Origin: UBA8437 sp003445035
Lineage (GTDB): Bacteria > Planctomycetota > Planctomycetia > Planctomycetales > Planctomycetaceae
Length of the DNA: 10,828 nt
Assembly (NCBI GenBank): GCA_937901285.1
Contig: CALCHI010000535.1
Location: 1-10,828, forward strand
Reading direction: 5' to 3'
Positions 1 to 7,996 of the stretch are shown here, piece after piece. A model generated the notes under the pieces. It was not told where the DNA came from and ran no database searches. It saw nothing but the letters and a program-made list of their open reading frames with translations. The translations under genes and the position numbers were made by a program. Positions within the stretch are counted from its first letter, which is position 1. Each line of letters starts with the position of its first letter.

Positions 1-1009
1 TGAGTGGCGAAGTGAAAACGAGTGGCCGCTGGCCCGGCGGCAGGACCGCTTGCTGTACCTGGGTGAGGCGAGCCTCGACGAGTCAGCCGGGGACGCGGAC
101 GACCGGGACGAGTTCCCCTACCTCGCGGGCTCCGGAATCTCCTCGGGGATTCACTGGGGCGGTGGAATCATGCCGTGGGGAACACCGATCGATCAGCGCC
201 TCGACGACGCGAACTGTGTTGCCTACACGTCCGCCCCGCTGGAGGAAGACATCGAAGTCACTGGCACTCCGATCGCAAAACTCTACGTGTCATCAACCGC
301 TCGTGTGGCGTACTTCCGCGTGAAGTTGATTGACGTCGCCCCCGATGGAACGGCAAAGCTCGTGCGGTACGGCGGCCTGAATGCCACGCATCGCCAGTCA
401 CACGCCCAGCCAGAACCGTTGGTACCGGGCGATGTCTATGAACTCGACGTCCCACTGAAAACGATGTCCTACGTCTTCGAGCGAGGACATCGGTTGCGAG
501 TCAGCATCGCCGGAGCTGACTTCCAGAACGCCTGGCCTGTTGGTGAACCGGGAGTTCATTCGATCCACCGTGGCGGAGACCACGCGTCGCACATCGTGTT
601 ACCCGTCATCCCGCGACAATCACCCGCTGTGCCACCCTCCAGCCTGCAACAACTCTCACCCGCCGATCCAGAGAAGTTGCCGAAGTCGACCGAGTACTCG
701 ATCACTCAAGACATGGCTGAACAAACCGCGACGCTCCGCCTGGGTGTCGAGACCGGCGACGCGAACAATCGGTTGCAGTTGAAGTCCGCCTTCACGGTCG
801 ACAATCGATCGCCGGCGACCGCTGTTCTTGAAGCCGCAGGCCACTGCCGTATCCGCCGGGCTGAATTTGATGTGGAAATTCATTCCGAAGAACAGACACG
901 CAGCGATGCCGAGTCGTTTCATCACACCGTCCAGGTTCGCATCACCCGGGACGGCAAGCTGTACTTCGAGAAGGACTGGTCTGTCGTCATTCCACGCGAA
1001 CTGAATTGA
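1..1009 (+). CDS. CocE/NonD family acyl hydrolase, C-terminal part (5' end outside window)
   Basis: The reading frame is open from the first bases to the TGA at 1007-1009, giving about 335 visible codons; the start lies upstream of the window. The first residues (WRSENEWPLARRQ, then LLYLGEASL) match the opening of the jelly-roll domain of cocaine-esterase/X-Pro dipeptidyl-peptidase C-terminal type (PepX_C). Further marks are the ERGHRLRVSIAGADF strand pair and the closing SHIVLPVIP. About 120 residues follow, ending in FEKDWSVVIPRELN, a tail I recognise from longer CocE/NonD hydrolases. Known family members are serine esterases or amidases with an alpha/beta-hydrolase core. The catalytic Ser, Asp and His lie N-terminal to this jelly roll, so the catalytic half is not visible and activity cannot be judged. 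It is followed after 58 bp by an FAD oxidase gene on the same strand, so it is probably in the same transcript and may hydrolyse an ester or amide in that pathway. The family call is firm; the substrate is unknown. Confidence 0.85.
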   Translation, partial: EWRSENEWPLARRQDRLLYLGEASLDESAGDADDRDEFPYLAGSGISSGIHWGGGIMPWGTPIDQRLDDANCVAYTSAPLEEDIEVTGTPIAKLYVSSTARVAYFRVKLIDVAPDGTAKLVRYGGLNATHRQSHAQPEPLVPGDVYELDVPLKTMSYVFERGHRLRVSIAGADFQNAWPVGEPGVHSIHRGGDHASHIVLPVIPRQSPAVPPSSLQQLSPADPEKLPKSTEYSITQDMAEQTATLRLGVETGDANNRLQLKSAFTVDNRSPATAVLEAAGHCRIRRAEFDVEIHSEEQTRSDAESFHHTVQVRITRDGKLYFEKDWSVVIPRELN

Positions 1010-1067
1010 CGGCAAGGACAGGAACGTCGACCAGCAACCAGTCGAAGAGAAGGGCAGCGAATCCACC

Positions 1068-2237
1068 ATGCAAGAAACTGCGGACGCGGTCGTGATCGGG
1101 GGAGGGATTCTCGGCGCGAGCACCGCTCATTTCCTGGCCAAGAAAGGCTTCGGGCAGATCGTCTTGCTCGAGCAGCGAACCCTGGCCGCTGTGAGCACGG
1201 GCCATTCGGCCGCAGCGATCCGGACGTTTTATTCGAATCCGGTGACCGTACAACTCGCTCAACGTGCCGTGGAGATGTTTTCGAACGGAGAGGAAGAACT
1301 TGGTGGTGACTGTGACTTTCGGCAAATCGGTTACCTGGCTTTGCTCGACGAGACGGGGATCGAGTCGGGAAAGACCGTGGTCGAACTGCAGCGTGAGCAC
1401 GGGATCCGGATCGAAGAATTGACGCCCGCAGATCTGTCCGACCGTCTGCCGATGGTCAACCTTGACGACATCTCCTACGCGATACTCGAACCGGATTCCG
1501 GATTCGCCGACCCGAAGAAAACAACGCGAAACCTTGTTGAGAGCGCGAGCGAATGGGGGCTCACAGCACACGAGGGTGTCGGTGCCCGATCCATCACGCT
1601 CACAAACGGTCGCGTGTCGGCTGTCGAAACCGACAACGGTCCAATTCAGACGCCCGTCGTCGTCAACGCGGCTGGAGGGTGGGGCCGGCAACTGGGACTG
1701 ACCGTCGGGCTCAACTACTCGTTTCGGTGGAGCCGAGAGTACGACATCGTCCTGAACGTCCCGTTCGACACCGCCAATTACCCGTGGCTGACCGATCCGC
1801 AACTTTGCGTTTACAGCCGCCCGGCCGGACCACAGCAGTTGCTAGTCGGACTCGGTTTCCCCAAGGAAATCGAGCCACTGGACATCGACAATTACGACCG
1901 AAAGGTCGACGACACATCTCGACATCGCGTCGAAGAGAAGATCTTCCAGCGAGTCCCGTCGACACGAGAAGGCAGCTTCGACCACGGATGGGCTTCGATG
2001 TACACGATCAGCGACGACTGGCATCCCCTGGTCGGACCGGAACCGGAAGTCCCCGGTTACTTCGCCTGCCTGGCAGGGAATGGCCATTGCTTCAAGCTGG
2101 GCCCGCCGCTCGGTGAAGCATTGGCCGACACGATCGCCGGCAACACGAGCAAGATCGACATCACCGGATTGCGTCCGAGTCGATTCATCGAAGGCGACTA
2201 TTTCACGTCCGCCTGGGGTTCGGGAAACCGCGCATGA
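1068..2237 (+). CDS. FAD-dependent oxidoreductase of the DAO family (sarcosine/glycine/D-amino-acid oxidase-like)
   Basis: This 389-residue protein has the N-terminal FAD-binding Rossmann motif (VVIGGGILGAS, residues 8-18), with the expected acidic residue Glu35 at the end of the second strand. A second FAD-contact segment is VVNAAGGWGRQLG (198-210). The C-terminal DAO block runs GWASMYTISDDWHPLVGPEPEVPG (307-330, split here only by description) to LAGNGHCFKLGPPLGEALAD (335-354), then RFIEGDYF. Length and layout fit monomeric sarcosine oxidase or the beta subunit of the heterotetrameric enzyme, and no partner alpha, gamma or delta subunit is visible. Such enzymes oxidise a secondary or primary amine next to a carboxylate and usually pass electrons to O2. 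At the position where monomeric sarcosine oxidase carries its flavin-linking Cys, just before MYT, this protein appears to have Ser310, so the FAD is probably non-covalent. The ATG at 1068 is chosen because the FAD motif begins a few residues later. Its purine-rich GAGAAGGG lies a rather long 13 nt upstream. The stop overlaps the next gene by 4 bp. Confidence 0.9.
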   Translation: MQETADAVVIGGGILGASTAHFLAKKGFGQIVLLEQRTLAAVSTGHSAAAIRTFYSNPVTVQLAQRAVEMFSNGEEELGGDCDFRQIGYLALLDETGIESGKTVVELQREHGIRIEELTPADLSDRLPMVNLDDISYAILEPDSGFADPKKTTRNLVESASEWGLTAHEGVGARSITLTNGRVSAVETDNGPIQTPVVVNAAGGWGRQLGLTVGLNYSFRWSREYDIVLNVPFDTANYPWLTDPQLCVYSRPAGPQQLLVGLGFPKEIEPLDIDNYDRKVDDTSRHRVEEKIFQRVPSTREGSFDHGWASMYTISDDWHPLVGPEPEVPGYFACLAGNGHCFKLGPPLGEALADTIAGNTSKIDITGLRPSRFIEGDYFTSAWGSGNRA

Positions 2238-3949
2238 GCAGCATTGATCCCATCAAGTTCGAAGTGATCCGCAACGCGTTCGTCGAAGTGACCGAAGAAA
2301 TGTCGGCGGCACTGCGTCGCAGTGCCTACTCGACGAACATCAAAACTCGCTGCGACTTTTCGTGTGCGATCTTCGACCGCAATCTGAACGTGCTGGCCCA
2401 GTCGTTCGCGCAGGCCAACCATCTCGGCTCCCTGGTTCGCATGGTTCCCCTGGCGGTCGAGGCGTACGGAGCCGAGAACTTCAAGCCAGGTGATGGAATC
2501 GTTCTGAATGACCCGTTTCTCGGCGGCGTGCATTTGAACGACATCACGATCATCTCGCCGGTGTACTCCGATGGCGAACTCTTCGGGTACGTGGCCAGCC
2601 TGGCCCACCACGTCGACGTCGGTGGCGGGGCACCGGCAAGCATCGGTGCCTTCCAGGAAGTCTACCAGGAAGGCGTAATCATCCCGCCGGTCCGGCTCGT
2701 TGACGACTGGACGATCTGCGACGACGTGTTCCGGCTGATCCTGGCACAAGTCCGGGCCAAGCGGGAAACGGCCGGTGACTTTCGGGCTCAGATCGCCTCA
2801 AACAACACCGGCATCCGCCGCCTGACGACGTTACTGGAGCGACATGGATCGGACGTTGTCTCCGAATACGTCAACGAGTTGATTGAATACACCGACCGAT
2901 TGACCCGGGCGGAAATCGCCAGGTTGCCACACGGCACGTATCACGCCGAGGGAGTTGTCGACAACGACGGGTTTACCGACGACCCGGTCAAGCTGGTGTG
3001 TTCGATTGTCATTGACGACGACGGCGTGCTGTTTGATCACACCGGCAGTGACGCTCAGCGACCAGCACCGGTCAACATGACCTTGTCGATGGCCTACGCG
3101 GGCGCCGCGTATGTGCTGCGGTGCATTGTCGACATCGACGTAGCAATCAACGCGGGCTTTTATCGTTCGGTGCGAATGATCGCACCGGAAGGCACCGTCG
3201 TGAACTGCACGCCTCCCGCACCGGTTGTCGGCGGCTGGGAAACGCACACGCGGATGGTGGACGTGATGTTCAAGGCATTGTCGCCGGCCATTCCCGACAA
3301 GGTGCCGGCCGGGACAAAGGCGATGATCTGTCACGCGGGCTTCGGTGGTGTCGACCCACGGAGTGGCGAGTTCTACTGCTTCCTGGAGACACTCGGCGGC
3401 GGCTACGGGGGCCGGATTGCCAGCGACGGGCCGGATGCCGTGCAGGCTCACGGACAGAACACCGAAAACGCGCCGATCGAAGAGACCGAGATGAGTTATC
3501 CGGTGCGGATCACTCGCTACGAACTGGTCGACGACTCCGAGGGACCGGGTAAGTTTCGCGGCGGCCTGGGACTCCGCCGCGACTACGAATTCCTGGACCA
3601 CGAGGCGTCGTTCACGGTTCTCTCCGACCGCGATCGCTGGGGGCCGTGGGGCTTGTTTGGTGGCGAGGCTGGACAGCGAGCCTCTTACATTCTGAACCCC
3701 GACGGGGAAGCCGAAGAGCTCGGCTCGAAGGTCACGGTCCGGCTGAAACCAGGTGACGTGGTCAGCTACCGCACATGCGGCGGCGGCGGTTATGGCAGTC
3801 CGTTCGAACGCGATCCCGAACGTGTCCTGCAAGATGTTCGCGAAGGCAAGGTCTCGGCAGAGCGTGCTGAGGAGGTCTATCGAGTCGCCATCGATACCGG
3901 AACGTGGACTGTCGATGAAACCAGAACGGCCGGGCTACGATCAATATGA
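2234..3949 (+). CDS. hyuB: Hydantoinase B/oxoprolinase family subunit (HyuB-like)
   Basis: This 571-residue protein matches the HyuB/acetone-carboxylase-alpha/5-oxoprolinase C-half family over its full length. It starts with the usual DPIKFEVIRNAF. Conserved blocks are NDPFLGGVHLNDITII (92-107) and AHHVDVGGGAPAS (124-136), which contain the likely metal- and active-site residues. Later blocks are FLETLGGGYGGR (383-394), HGQNTENAPIEETE (406-419), GPGKFRGGLGLRRDY (437-451) and the closing CGGGGYGSPFERDPERVL (515-532). In known members this subunit works with the HyuA-type ATPase, which phosphorylates a cyclic amide such as hydantoin, N-methylhydantoin, 5-oxoproline or caprolactam so the ring can be opened. 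The partner is encoded directly downstream. Its ATG overlaps the stop of the oxidase gene (ATGA, 2234-2237) and its own stop overlaps the next start in the same way, with no good ribosome-binding site before either, so translational coupling is likely. Exact substrate is not determinable. Confidence 0.95.
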   Translation: MSSIDPIKFEVIRNAFVEVTEEMSAALRRSAYSTNIKTRCDFSCAIFDRNLNVLAQSFAQANHLGSLVRMVPLAVEAYGAENFKPGDGIVLNDPFLGGVHLNDITIISPVYSDGELFGYVASLAHHVDVGGGAPASIGAFQEVYQEGVIIPPVRLVDDWTICDDVFRLILAQVRAKRETAGDFRAQIASNNTGIRRLTTLLERHGSDVVSEYVNELIEYTDRLTRAEIARLPHGTYHAEGVVDNDGFTDDPVKLVCSIVIDDDGVLFDHTGSDAQRPAPVNMTLSMAYAGAAYVLRCIVDIDVAINAGFYRSVRMIAPEGTVVNCTPPAPVVGGWETHTRMVDVMFKALSPAIPDKVPAGTKAMICHAGFGGVDPRSGEFYCFLETLGGGYGGRIASDGPDAVQAHGQNTENAPIEETEMSYPVRITRYELVDDSEGPGKFRGGLGLRRDYEFLDHEASFTVLSDRDRWGPWGLFGGEAGQRASYILNPDGEAEELGSKVTVRLKPGDVVSYRTCGGGGYGSPFERDPERVLQDVREGKVSAERAEEVYRVAIDTGTWTVDETRTAGLRSI

Positions 3950-6048
3950 GTTTCACACACCGACTGGGCGTCGACATCGGCGGGACATTCACCGACGCGA
4001 CGTTGATTGACGAAGCGACCGGCGAAGTCCGCATCTGCAAGGTCTCGTCGACACCTGACGATCCGTCGCAGGGCTTCCTGGAAGCCACCGAACGTATCCT
4101 GCAGGAAGCCGGCTTGCCGTATGCCGACGTCGGTTACGTCGTTCACGGCACGACGGTTGCCACCAACGCCATCATTGAAGGCAAGCTCGCCCCAACTGGA
4201 TTCGTCACGACCGATGGTTTCCAGGACATGCTGGAAATCGCTCGGCAAATCCGCCCGTCGCTGTACGACGTGCATTTCGAAAAGCCGACGCCGCTGGTTC
4301 CGCGACATCGATGTTTCGGTGCCACGGAACGGCTCGACGCTCGCGGCAACGTGGTCGTCCCTCTCGACGAAGACGCGCTGAGAAGCACGGCCGAAGTGTT
4401 GCAGGCCGAAAATATCGAATCCCTGGCGGTTTGTTTCCTGCATTCTTACGTCAATGCGGATCACGAACGCCGTGCCGGCGAGATTCTCCGCGAAGCGCTG
4501 CCCGATGTTCGCATCTCGCTGTCATCCGACATCGCGCCGGAGTTCCGGGAATACTTCCGGGCCAGCACGACCATCATCAATGCCGGCATTCAACCAATCG
4601 TGGCTCGATACCTCGATCGGATTGAACACCGCTTGCGGGAAAGCGGCCTCTCGGCCGAATTGCTGATCATGCAGAGCAGCGGCGGCGTGTTCACATTCGC
4701 AGCTGCCGCCGACAAGCCGGTCTACATGGTCGAATCCGGACCCGCTGCCGGAGTGATCGCAACGAGTTTTCTGGGGGAGAAGCTGGGACATACGAACCTG
4801 ATCTCCTTTGACATGGGCGGCACAACTGCCAAGACAGGTTTGATCCAGGACGGCAAACCCGGCGTGACGAAAGACTACGAAGTCGGCTCCGCCGCGAGTT
4901 CTTCCGAACACGGCGCGAAGGCGGGCGGCTACCCGATTCGTACGCCGGTGATCGACCTGGTCGAAATCGGAGCCGGTGGAGGATCGATCGCGTGGGTCGA
5001 CGGTGGCGGCGTGTTGCGAGTCGGTCCGCAAAGCGCCGGAGCGGACCCTGGGCCGGCGGCCTACGGCAAGGGCGGACGGGAGCCCACGATCACCGATGCC
5101 AATCTGGTCCTGGGTCGAATTGACCCCCGAAATTTCCTCGGCGGAGAATTGGAACTCGACGTGGAATCAGCGCGCACGGCCATCGAAGAACGGTGCGCCG
5201 GCCGGCTGGGCATGGACGTCGTCGAAGTGGCCCACGGCATCGTCGAGATCGCCAACGCCGCCATGACCGGCGCATTGAGGAGAATCTCTGTCCAACGCGG
5301 CTACGATCCACGAGATTTTGTGCTCGTGGGATTCGGTGGTGCCGGACCACTGCATGCCAATCGACTCGCAGACGAACTGGAGATCCCACGCACGCTGATT
5401 CCCATGAGCCCGGGGATCTTCTCAGCCATGGGACTGCTGTCGACTGACCTGAAGCACGATTACAGTTCCACGTTCGTAACACGGCTTGATGAGACGGTGC
5501 TCACGAACGTGATGCAAGAATTCGAAATGATGGAAGCCCAGGGACGCGCCGCACTCGAACAGGATCAGGTCGACGAGCAGCGGATGCAGTTTGTGCGTCA
5601 ACTGGATCTGCGCTACTTCGGACAAAGTTACGAACTGACGCTGTCAATCGAAGATCCCAACATGCGGCCAGACGAAATGCAGCGCGTGTCGGAGAGATTC
5701 CACCACGAACACGAACGCGTTTACGGTTTCAGCGCTGCCGACGAGCCGATCGAACTGGTCAATCTCCGCCTGACCGCCATCGGCACGATCGCAAAACCCA
5801 GTCTTCGGCAGATCGCCAGCGGCGATCAAGACCCGAGCTCAGCCGTGCTGACAACGCGATCGGTTTACTTTGCAGAAACCGGCGGATTTGTCGATTGCCC
5901 CATCTACGACCGGTATCAGTTCCATGCCAACACCACGATTGACGGGCCGGCCATCGTCGCGGAAATGGACTCCACGACGCTGATTCATCCCGGCTACAAG
6001 GCCTCGGTCGATGACATCGGCAACCTGCTGATCAGTAAGGCCGATTGA
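3946..6048 (+). CDS. hyuA: Hydantoinase A/oxoprolinase family ATPase subunit (HyuA-like)
   Basis: This 700-residue protein is of normal length for the HyuA family and appears complete. The N-terminal hydantoinase/oxoprolinase domain holds the phosphate loop GVDIGGTFTDATLID (8-22) and the HGTTVATNAIIEGK block (67-80). The central domain holds FRASTTIINAGIQP (204-217), MQSSGGV (242-248), the second phosphate motif FDMGGTTAKTG (288-298), IGAGGGSIAWVD (341-352), SAGADPGPAAYGKGG (363-377) and the adenosine motif VGFGGAGPLHANRLA (461-475). A C-terminal domain runs from about 505 to 695. These are ASKHA-type ATP-binding motifs, and the known role is ATP-dependent activation of a cyclic amide for ring opening together with the B subunit. 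The ATG at 3946 overlaps the hyuB stop in ATGA. I see no frameshift or lost motif. Acetone-carboxylase beta or caprolactamase subunits are related alternatives; no acetone-carboxylase gamma subunit gene is seen. Confidence 0.95.
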   Translation: MSFTHRLGVDIGGTFTDATLIDEATGEVRICKVSSTPDDPSQGFLEATERILQEAGLPYADVGYVVHGTTVATNAIIEGKLAPTGFVTTDGFQDMLEIARQIRPSLYDVHFEKPTPLVPRHRCFGATERLDARGNVVVPLDEDALRSTAEVLQAENIESLAVCFLHSYVNADHERRAGEILREALPDVRISLSSDIAPEFREYFRASTTIINAGIQPIVARYLDRIEHRLRESGLSAELLIMQSSGGVFTFAAAADKPVYMVESGPAAGVIATSFLGEKLGHTNLISFDMGGTTAKTGLIQDGKPGVTKDYEVGSAASSSEHGAKAGGYPIRTPVIDLVEIGAGGGSIAWVDGGGVLRVGPQSAGADPGPAAYGKGGREPTITDANLVLGRIDPRNFLGGELELDVESARTAIEERCAGRLGMDVVEVAHGIVEIANAAMTGALRRISVQRGYDPRDFVLVGFGGAGPLHANRLADELEIPRTLIPMSPGIFSAMGLLSTDLKHDYSSTFVTRLDETVLTNVMQEFEMMEAQGRAALEQDQVDEQRMQFVRQLDLRYFGQSYELTLSIEDPNMRPDEMQRVSERFHHEHERVYGFSAADEPIELVNLRLTAIGTIAKPSLRQIASGDQDPSSAVLTTRSVYFAETGGFVDCPIYDRYQFHANTTIDGPAIVAEMDSTTLIHPGYKASVDDIGNLLISKAD

Positions 6049-6058
6049 AGCGACTCAA

Positions 6059-6090
6059 GCTGGCGACGGGAATCTCATTTCTTCGCCGGC
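6059..6090 (+). terminator. Weak hairpin at the convergent junction (possible terminator)
   Basis: GCTGGCGA at 6059-6066 can pair with TCGCCGGC at 6083-6090, giving 8 bp including one U-G pair in the + strand transcript, with a 16-nt loop. It spans the 26-bp gap and the end of the facing gene. No T-run follows, the loop is large, and read from the - strand one position is an A-C mismatch. It is the only candidate seen for ending the + strand operon, but it is not a standard intrinsic terminator. Confidence 0.25.
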
Positions 6091-7943
6091 ATCGCCTGCG
6101 TGTGGATCATGTTGGCCGCGTAGATCGATTGCTTTCCGTCCTCGGCAATTGCACGGGCACGGAAAATCACCGTCTTGCCAGGTTCGACAGAGAACTTGGC
6201 AGAGTAGGGGGCTGTCGCGTCAACGCGAGCCTGCCAGACGCCTCCGCCATCGGTGCTCTTGCCAAAGACGACCCTGGAAATTTTTCCCGAGTCCGAGACA
6301 GCCTGCGCGGTGAGCGTGAACTCGCCGGCCGAGTAGGTGCCGCGGTCAGCGAAGGGGCTTCCGTTGTTGGTCAACGTGACAGCCGGCCAGCCATGTGAGC
6401 GACGGAGGTCATGTGCGGCGGCGCTGAAACCTCGGCGAATGCCGTACTGACCATTGCCGTGGCGGTCGACCAGCGAGACCGCACGGTGCTGGTTGTACAT
6501 GTAGGGATGGAATCCGCTGGCGCCATAGCAAAACGCGGTGACCATCTCCTCGTAGGCGTCCTGCGCGTTGGTCCTTTTCGCGAGCCAGCCGAAGACCGCG
6601 GGAGTTGCCGGCCGGATGTTCCAGTACTCGACACTGCCAACCTTACCACCTCCCCAGTCCGACATTCGCCCGAGCAGGGCGACCACGGTGAAGTTCTTCA
6701 GCCCGATCGCCTGAGACGCCCGAATGCGATCGCTGATCCGCTGGCTGTTGACGGCTATCGTGGGAGCGGCACTGCAGGTTGCGTGCTTTTCGTTCAGGTC
6801 GTACCACTTGGGATCGCAGTGGTTGACGTAGACTTTGCGGTTGGGGTTGTGCTGATGATAGGCATCTGCCCACGCCCGCAAGAAACGGCGTTTGTCTTCG
6901 GACAGGCCGGGGGGACACTCGGGCTCATCCGTCATGATGTGTCCGACGCAGGCGTCACCAACGTATTGGTCCTTCCAGATGCAGGTCCGGAGGAACTCAC
7001 GCTGCTCCTTGATCCCCTTGGCAAAGTCGGACGGCTTCCATTTGCCTGGCCCGGGATAACCATTCAACTGGCCGTAGCTGGTCACGCCGCGCATACCCCA
7101 GTGCTTGATCGCAGCCCATTGATCCGCCCAGCAATTTCCGCTGATGACGACAAAGTTGCAGCCGGATCGAGCCATGTCCATGAACGCATAGTCCCAGGAG
7201 AAGTCGTCCTTGGGATTCAGCCACGGCATCGCATAGTAAACGCCGATCGTGAACTTCGATCCGACCGGCCGCTGGATGTTCGTCGAGCCGGATCGTGTCG
7301 GTTTTACTGGCCGTAGACCGCGAGGACTGATCGGCGTCAGTGTCAGCGACTCGATCCCGAAAGTGTTGTTCCTGCCCGGACTCATGTCGCGGACACGCAC
7401 GTAGAAGTCATCCTTTCCCACTCCCGAGACGGTGATGGAGCCTGCCACCGGGGTGTTGGGAAACATCGAAAAGCCGACCGGCTGAGGACCAGCCAGGTCG
7501 TGGGTAAACCATCGATCGTTGTCCACGGCGGCAAGACCTGGATAGAAGTAGTGCCATCCACTTTTTTCGATATCGTTTTCCACGACACTTCCGCCATCGG
7601 CACCCAGCAAAAATGCCCAGGGTGTCCCGTTCATGCGGCCCGTCCGCCAGCAGATTGTCAGGCGATAACTGCCGTCCGGAATCGGTTGTGGAAAGTGAAT
7701 CTGGAAATCGCCCATGGCGTGAGCCGGATTCCCATGGGAATCACTCGCGAGTTGAACCAGCTTCCCCTTGCTGGAGTCGACCTTTGTGTAATGACCGTAG
7801 ATCGGGGTGATCCGGCAGTTTTCCGCGCGGACCGAGAGTGACCGCTGACGATTCTCCTCTGCCGGCAAGACGGTGAGACCCAGAAGCACACATGCGATCA
7901 CCAACCAACCACTGAATGACCGCGGAAAATCGAATCTCGTCAT
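6075..7943 (-). CDS. Secreted multidomain protein with beta-sandwich, (beta/alpha)8 glycosidase-like barrel and Ig-like domain
   Basis: This is a 622-residue protein numbered from the ATG at 7943. That start is chosen because AGGAG lies 8 nt upstream and the protein then opens with a signal peptide (SFSGWLVIACVLLGLTVLPA, residues 9-28). The frame stays open upstream to a TTG at 8021, and an ATG at 7979 with GGAGG 12 nt before it is the main alternative. Residues about 35-205 are strand-rich and look like a carbohydrate-binding beta-sandwich. From 231 to 512, eight strand-like segments alternate with helices, for example TIGVYYAMPW, CNFVVISGN, VGHIMTDEPE and GASGFHPYMYNQ. This is the pattern of a TIM barrel with Asp339-Glu340-Pro at the end of strand 4, where clan GH-A enzymes keep their acid/base. 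Residues about 520-605 resemble a bacterial Ig-like domain (AVSDSGKISRVVF; APYSAKF). I cannot assign a glycoside hydrolase family. It follows the heparinase-like gene by 126 bp, so a shared role in glycan breakdown outside the cytoplasm is inferred. Confidence 0.8.
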   Translation of the reverse strand: MTRFDFPRSFSGWLVIACVLLGLTVLPAEENRQRSLSVRAENCRITPIYGHYTKVDSSKGKLVQLASDSHGNPAHAMGDFQIHFPQPIPDGSYRLTICWRTGRMNGTPWAFLLGADGGSVVENDIEKSGWHYFYPGLAAVDNDRWFTHDLAGPQPVGFSMFPNTPVAGSITVSGVGKDDFYVRVRDMSPGRNNTFGIESLTLTPISPRGLRPVKPTRSGSTNIQRPVGSKFTIGVYYAMPWLNPKDDFSWDYAFMDMARSGCNFVVISGNCWADQWAAIKHWGMRGVTSYGQLNGYPGPGKWKPSDFAKGIKEQREFLRTCIWKDQYVGDACVGHIMTDEPECPPGLSEDKRRFLRAWADAYHQHNPNRKVYVNHCDPKWYDLNEKHATCSAAPTIAVNSQRISDRIRASQAIGLKNFTVVALLGRMSDWGGGKVGSVEYWNIRPATPAVFGWLAKRTNAQDAYEEMVTAFCYGASGFHPYMYNQHRAVSLVDRHGNGQYGIRRGFSAAAHDLRRSHGWPAVTLTNNGSPFADRGTYSAGEFTLTAQAVSDSGKISRVVFGKSTDGGGVWQARVDATAPYSAKFSVEPGKTVIFRARAIAEDGKQSIYAANMIHTQAMPAKK

Positions 7944-7951
7944 CGTTTCAA

Positions 7952-7956
7952 CTCCT
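7952..7956 (-). promoter_or_regulatory. Shine-Dalgarno site deciding the start at 7943
   Basis: The - strand reads AGGAG, 8 nt before the ATG at 7943. This favours the Met that directly precedes the signal peptide over the TTG at 8021 and the ATG at 7979, which would add residues ahead of it. Confidence 0.75.
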
Positions 7957-7996
7957 GGCAGCTGCGAGAAGGCGCCCATCCCGAACAAAGTCCTCC

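Noticed and set aside
12..323. 103-codon + strand frame overlapping the CocE fragment
   Set aside because: It is an out-of-frame reading of the PepX_C-like coding region and is rich in Ser, Thr and Arg with no motif.
1027..1045. TCGAC/GTCGA inverted repeat in the 58-bp gap before the oxidase gene
   Set aside because: Five-base arms with a 9-nt centre in GC-rich sequence are expected by chance. There is no T-run and no promoter-like sequence beside it.
987..1802. 271-codon open frame on the - strand opposite the FAD oxidase
   Set aside because: It overlaps the conserved FAD-binding part of the oxidase gene and has no recognisable motif or sensible ribosome-binding context.
2831..3832. Long open frame (333 codons) on the - strand opposite hyuB
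   Set aside because: It lies wholly inside a well-conserved gene. Its translation is rich in Arg, His and Val with no recognisable domain, as expected from the complement of a GC-rich gene.
2234..6048. Reading HyuB plus HyuA as acetone carboxylase
   Set aside because: Acetone carboxylase also needs a small gamma subunit, and none is encoded beside these genes. Sizes (571 and 700 residues) and context with an amine oxidase fit the hydantoinase/oxoprolinase branch better.
6411..7316. 301-codon open frame on the + strand opposite the barrel-protein gene
   Set aside because: The - strand gene has a signal peptide, a Shine-Dalgarno site and a coherent fold pattern; this frame has none of these and is a complement shadow.
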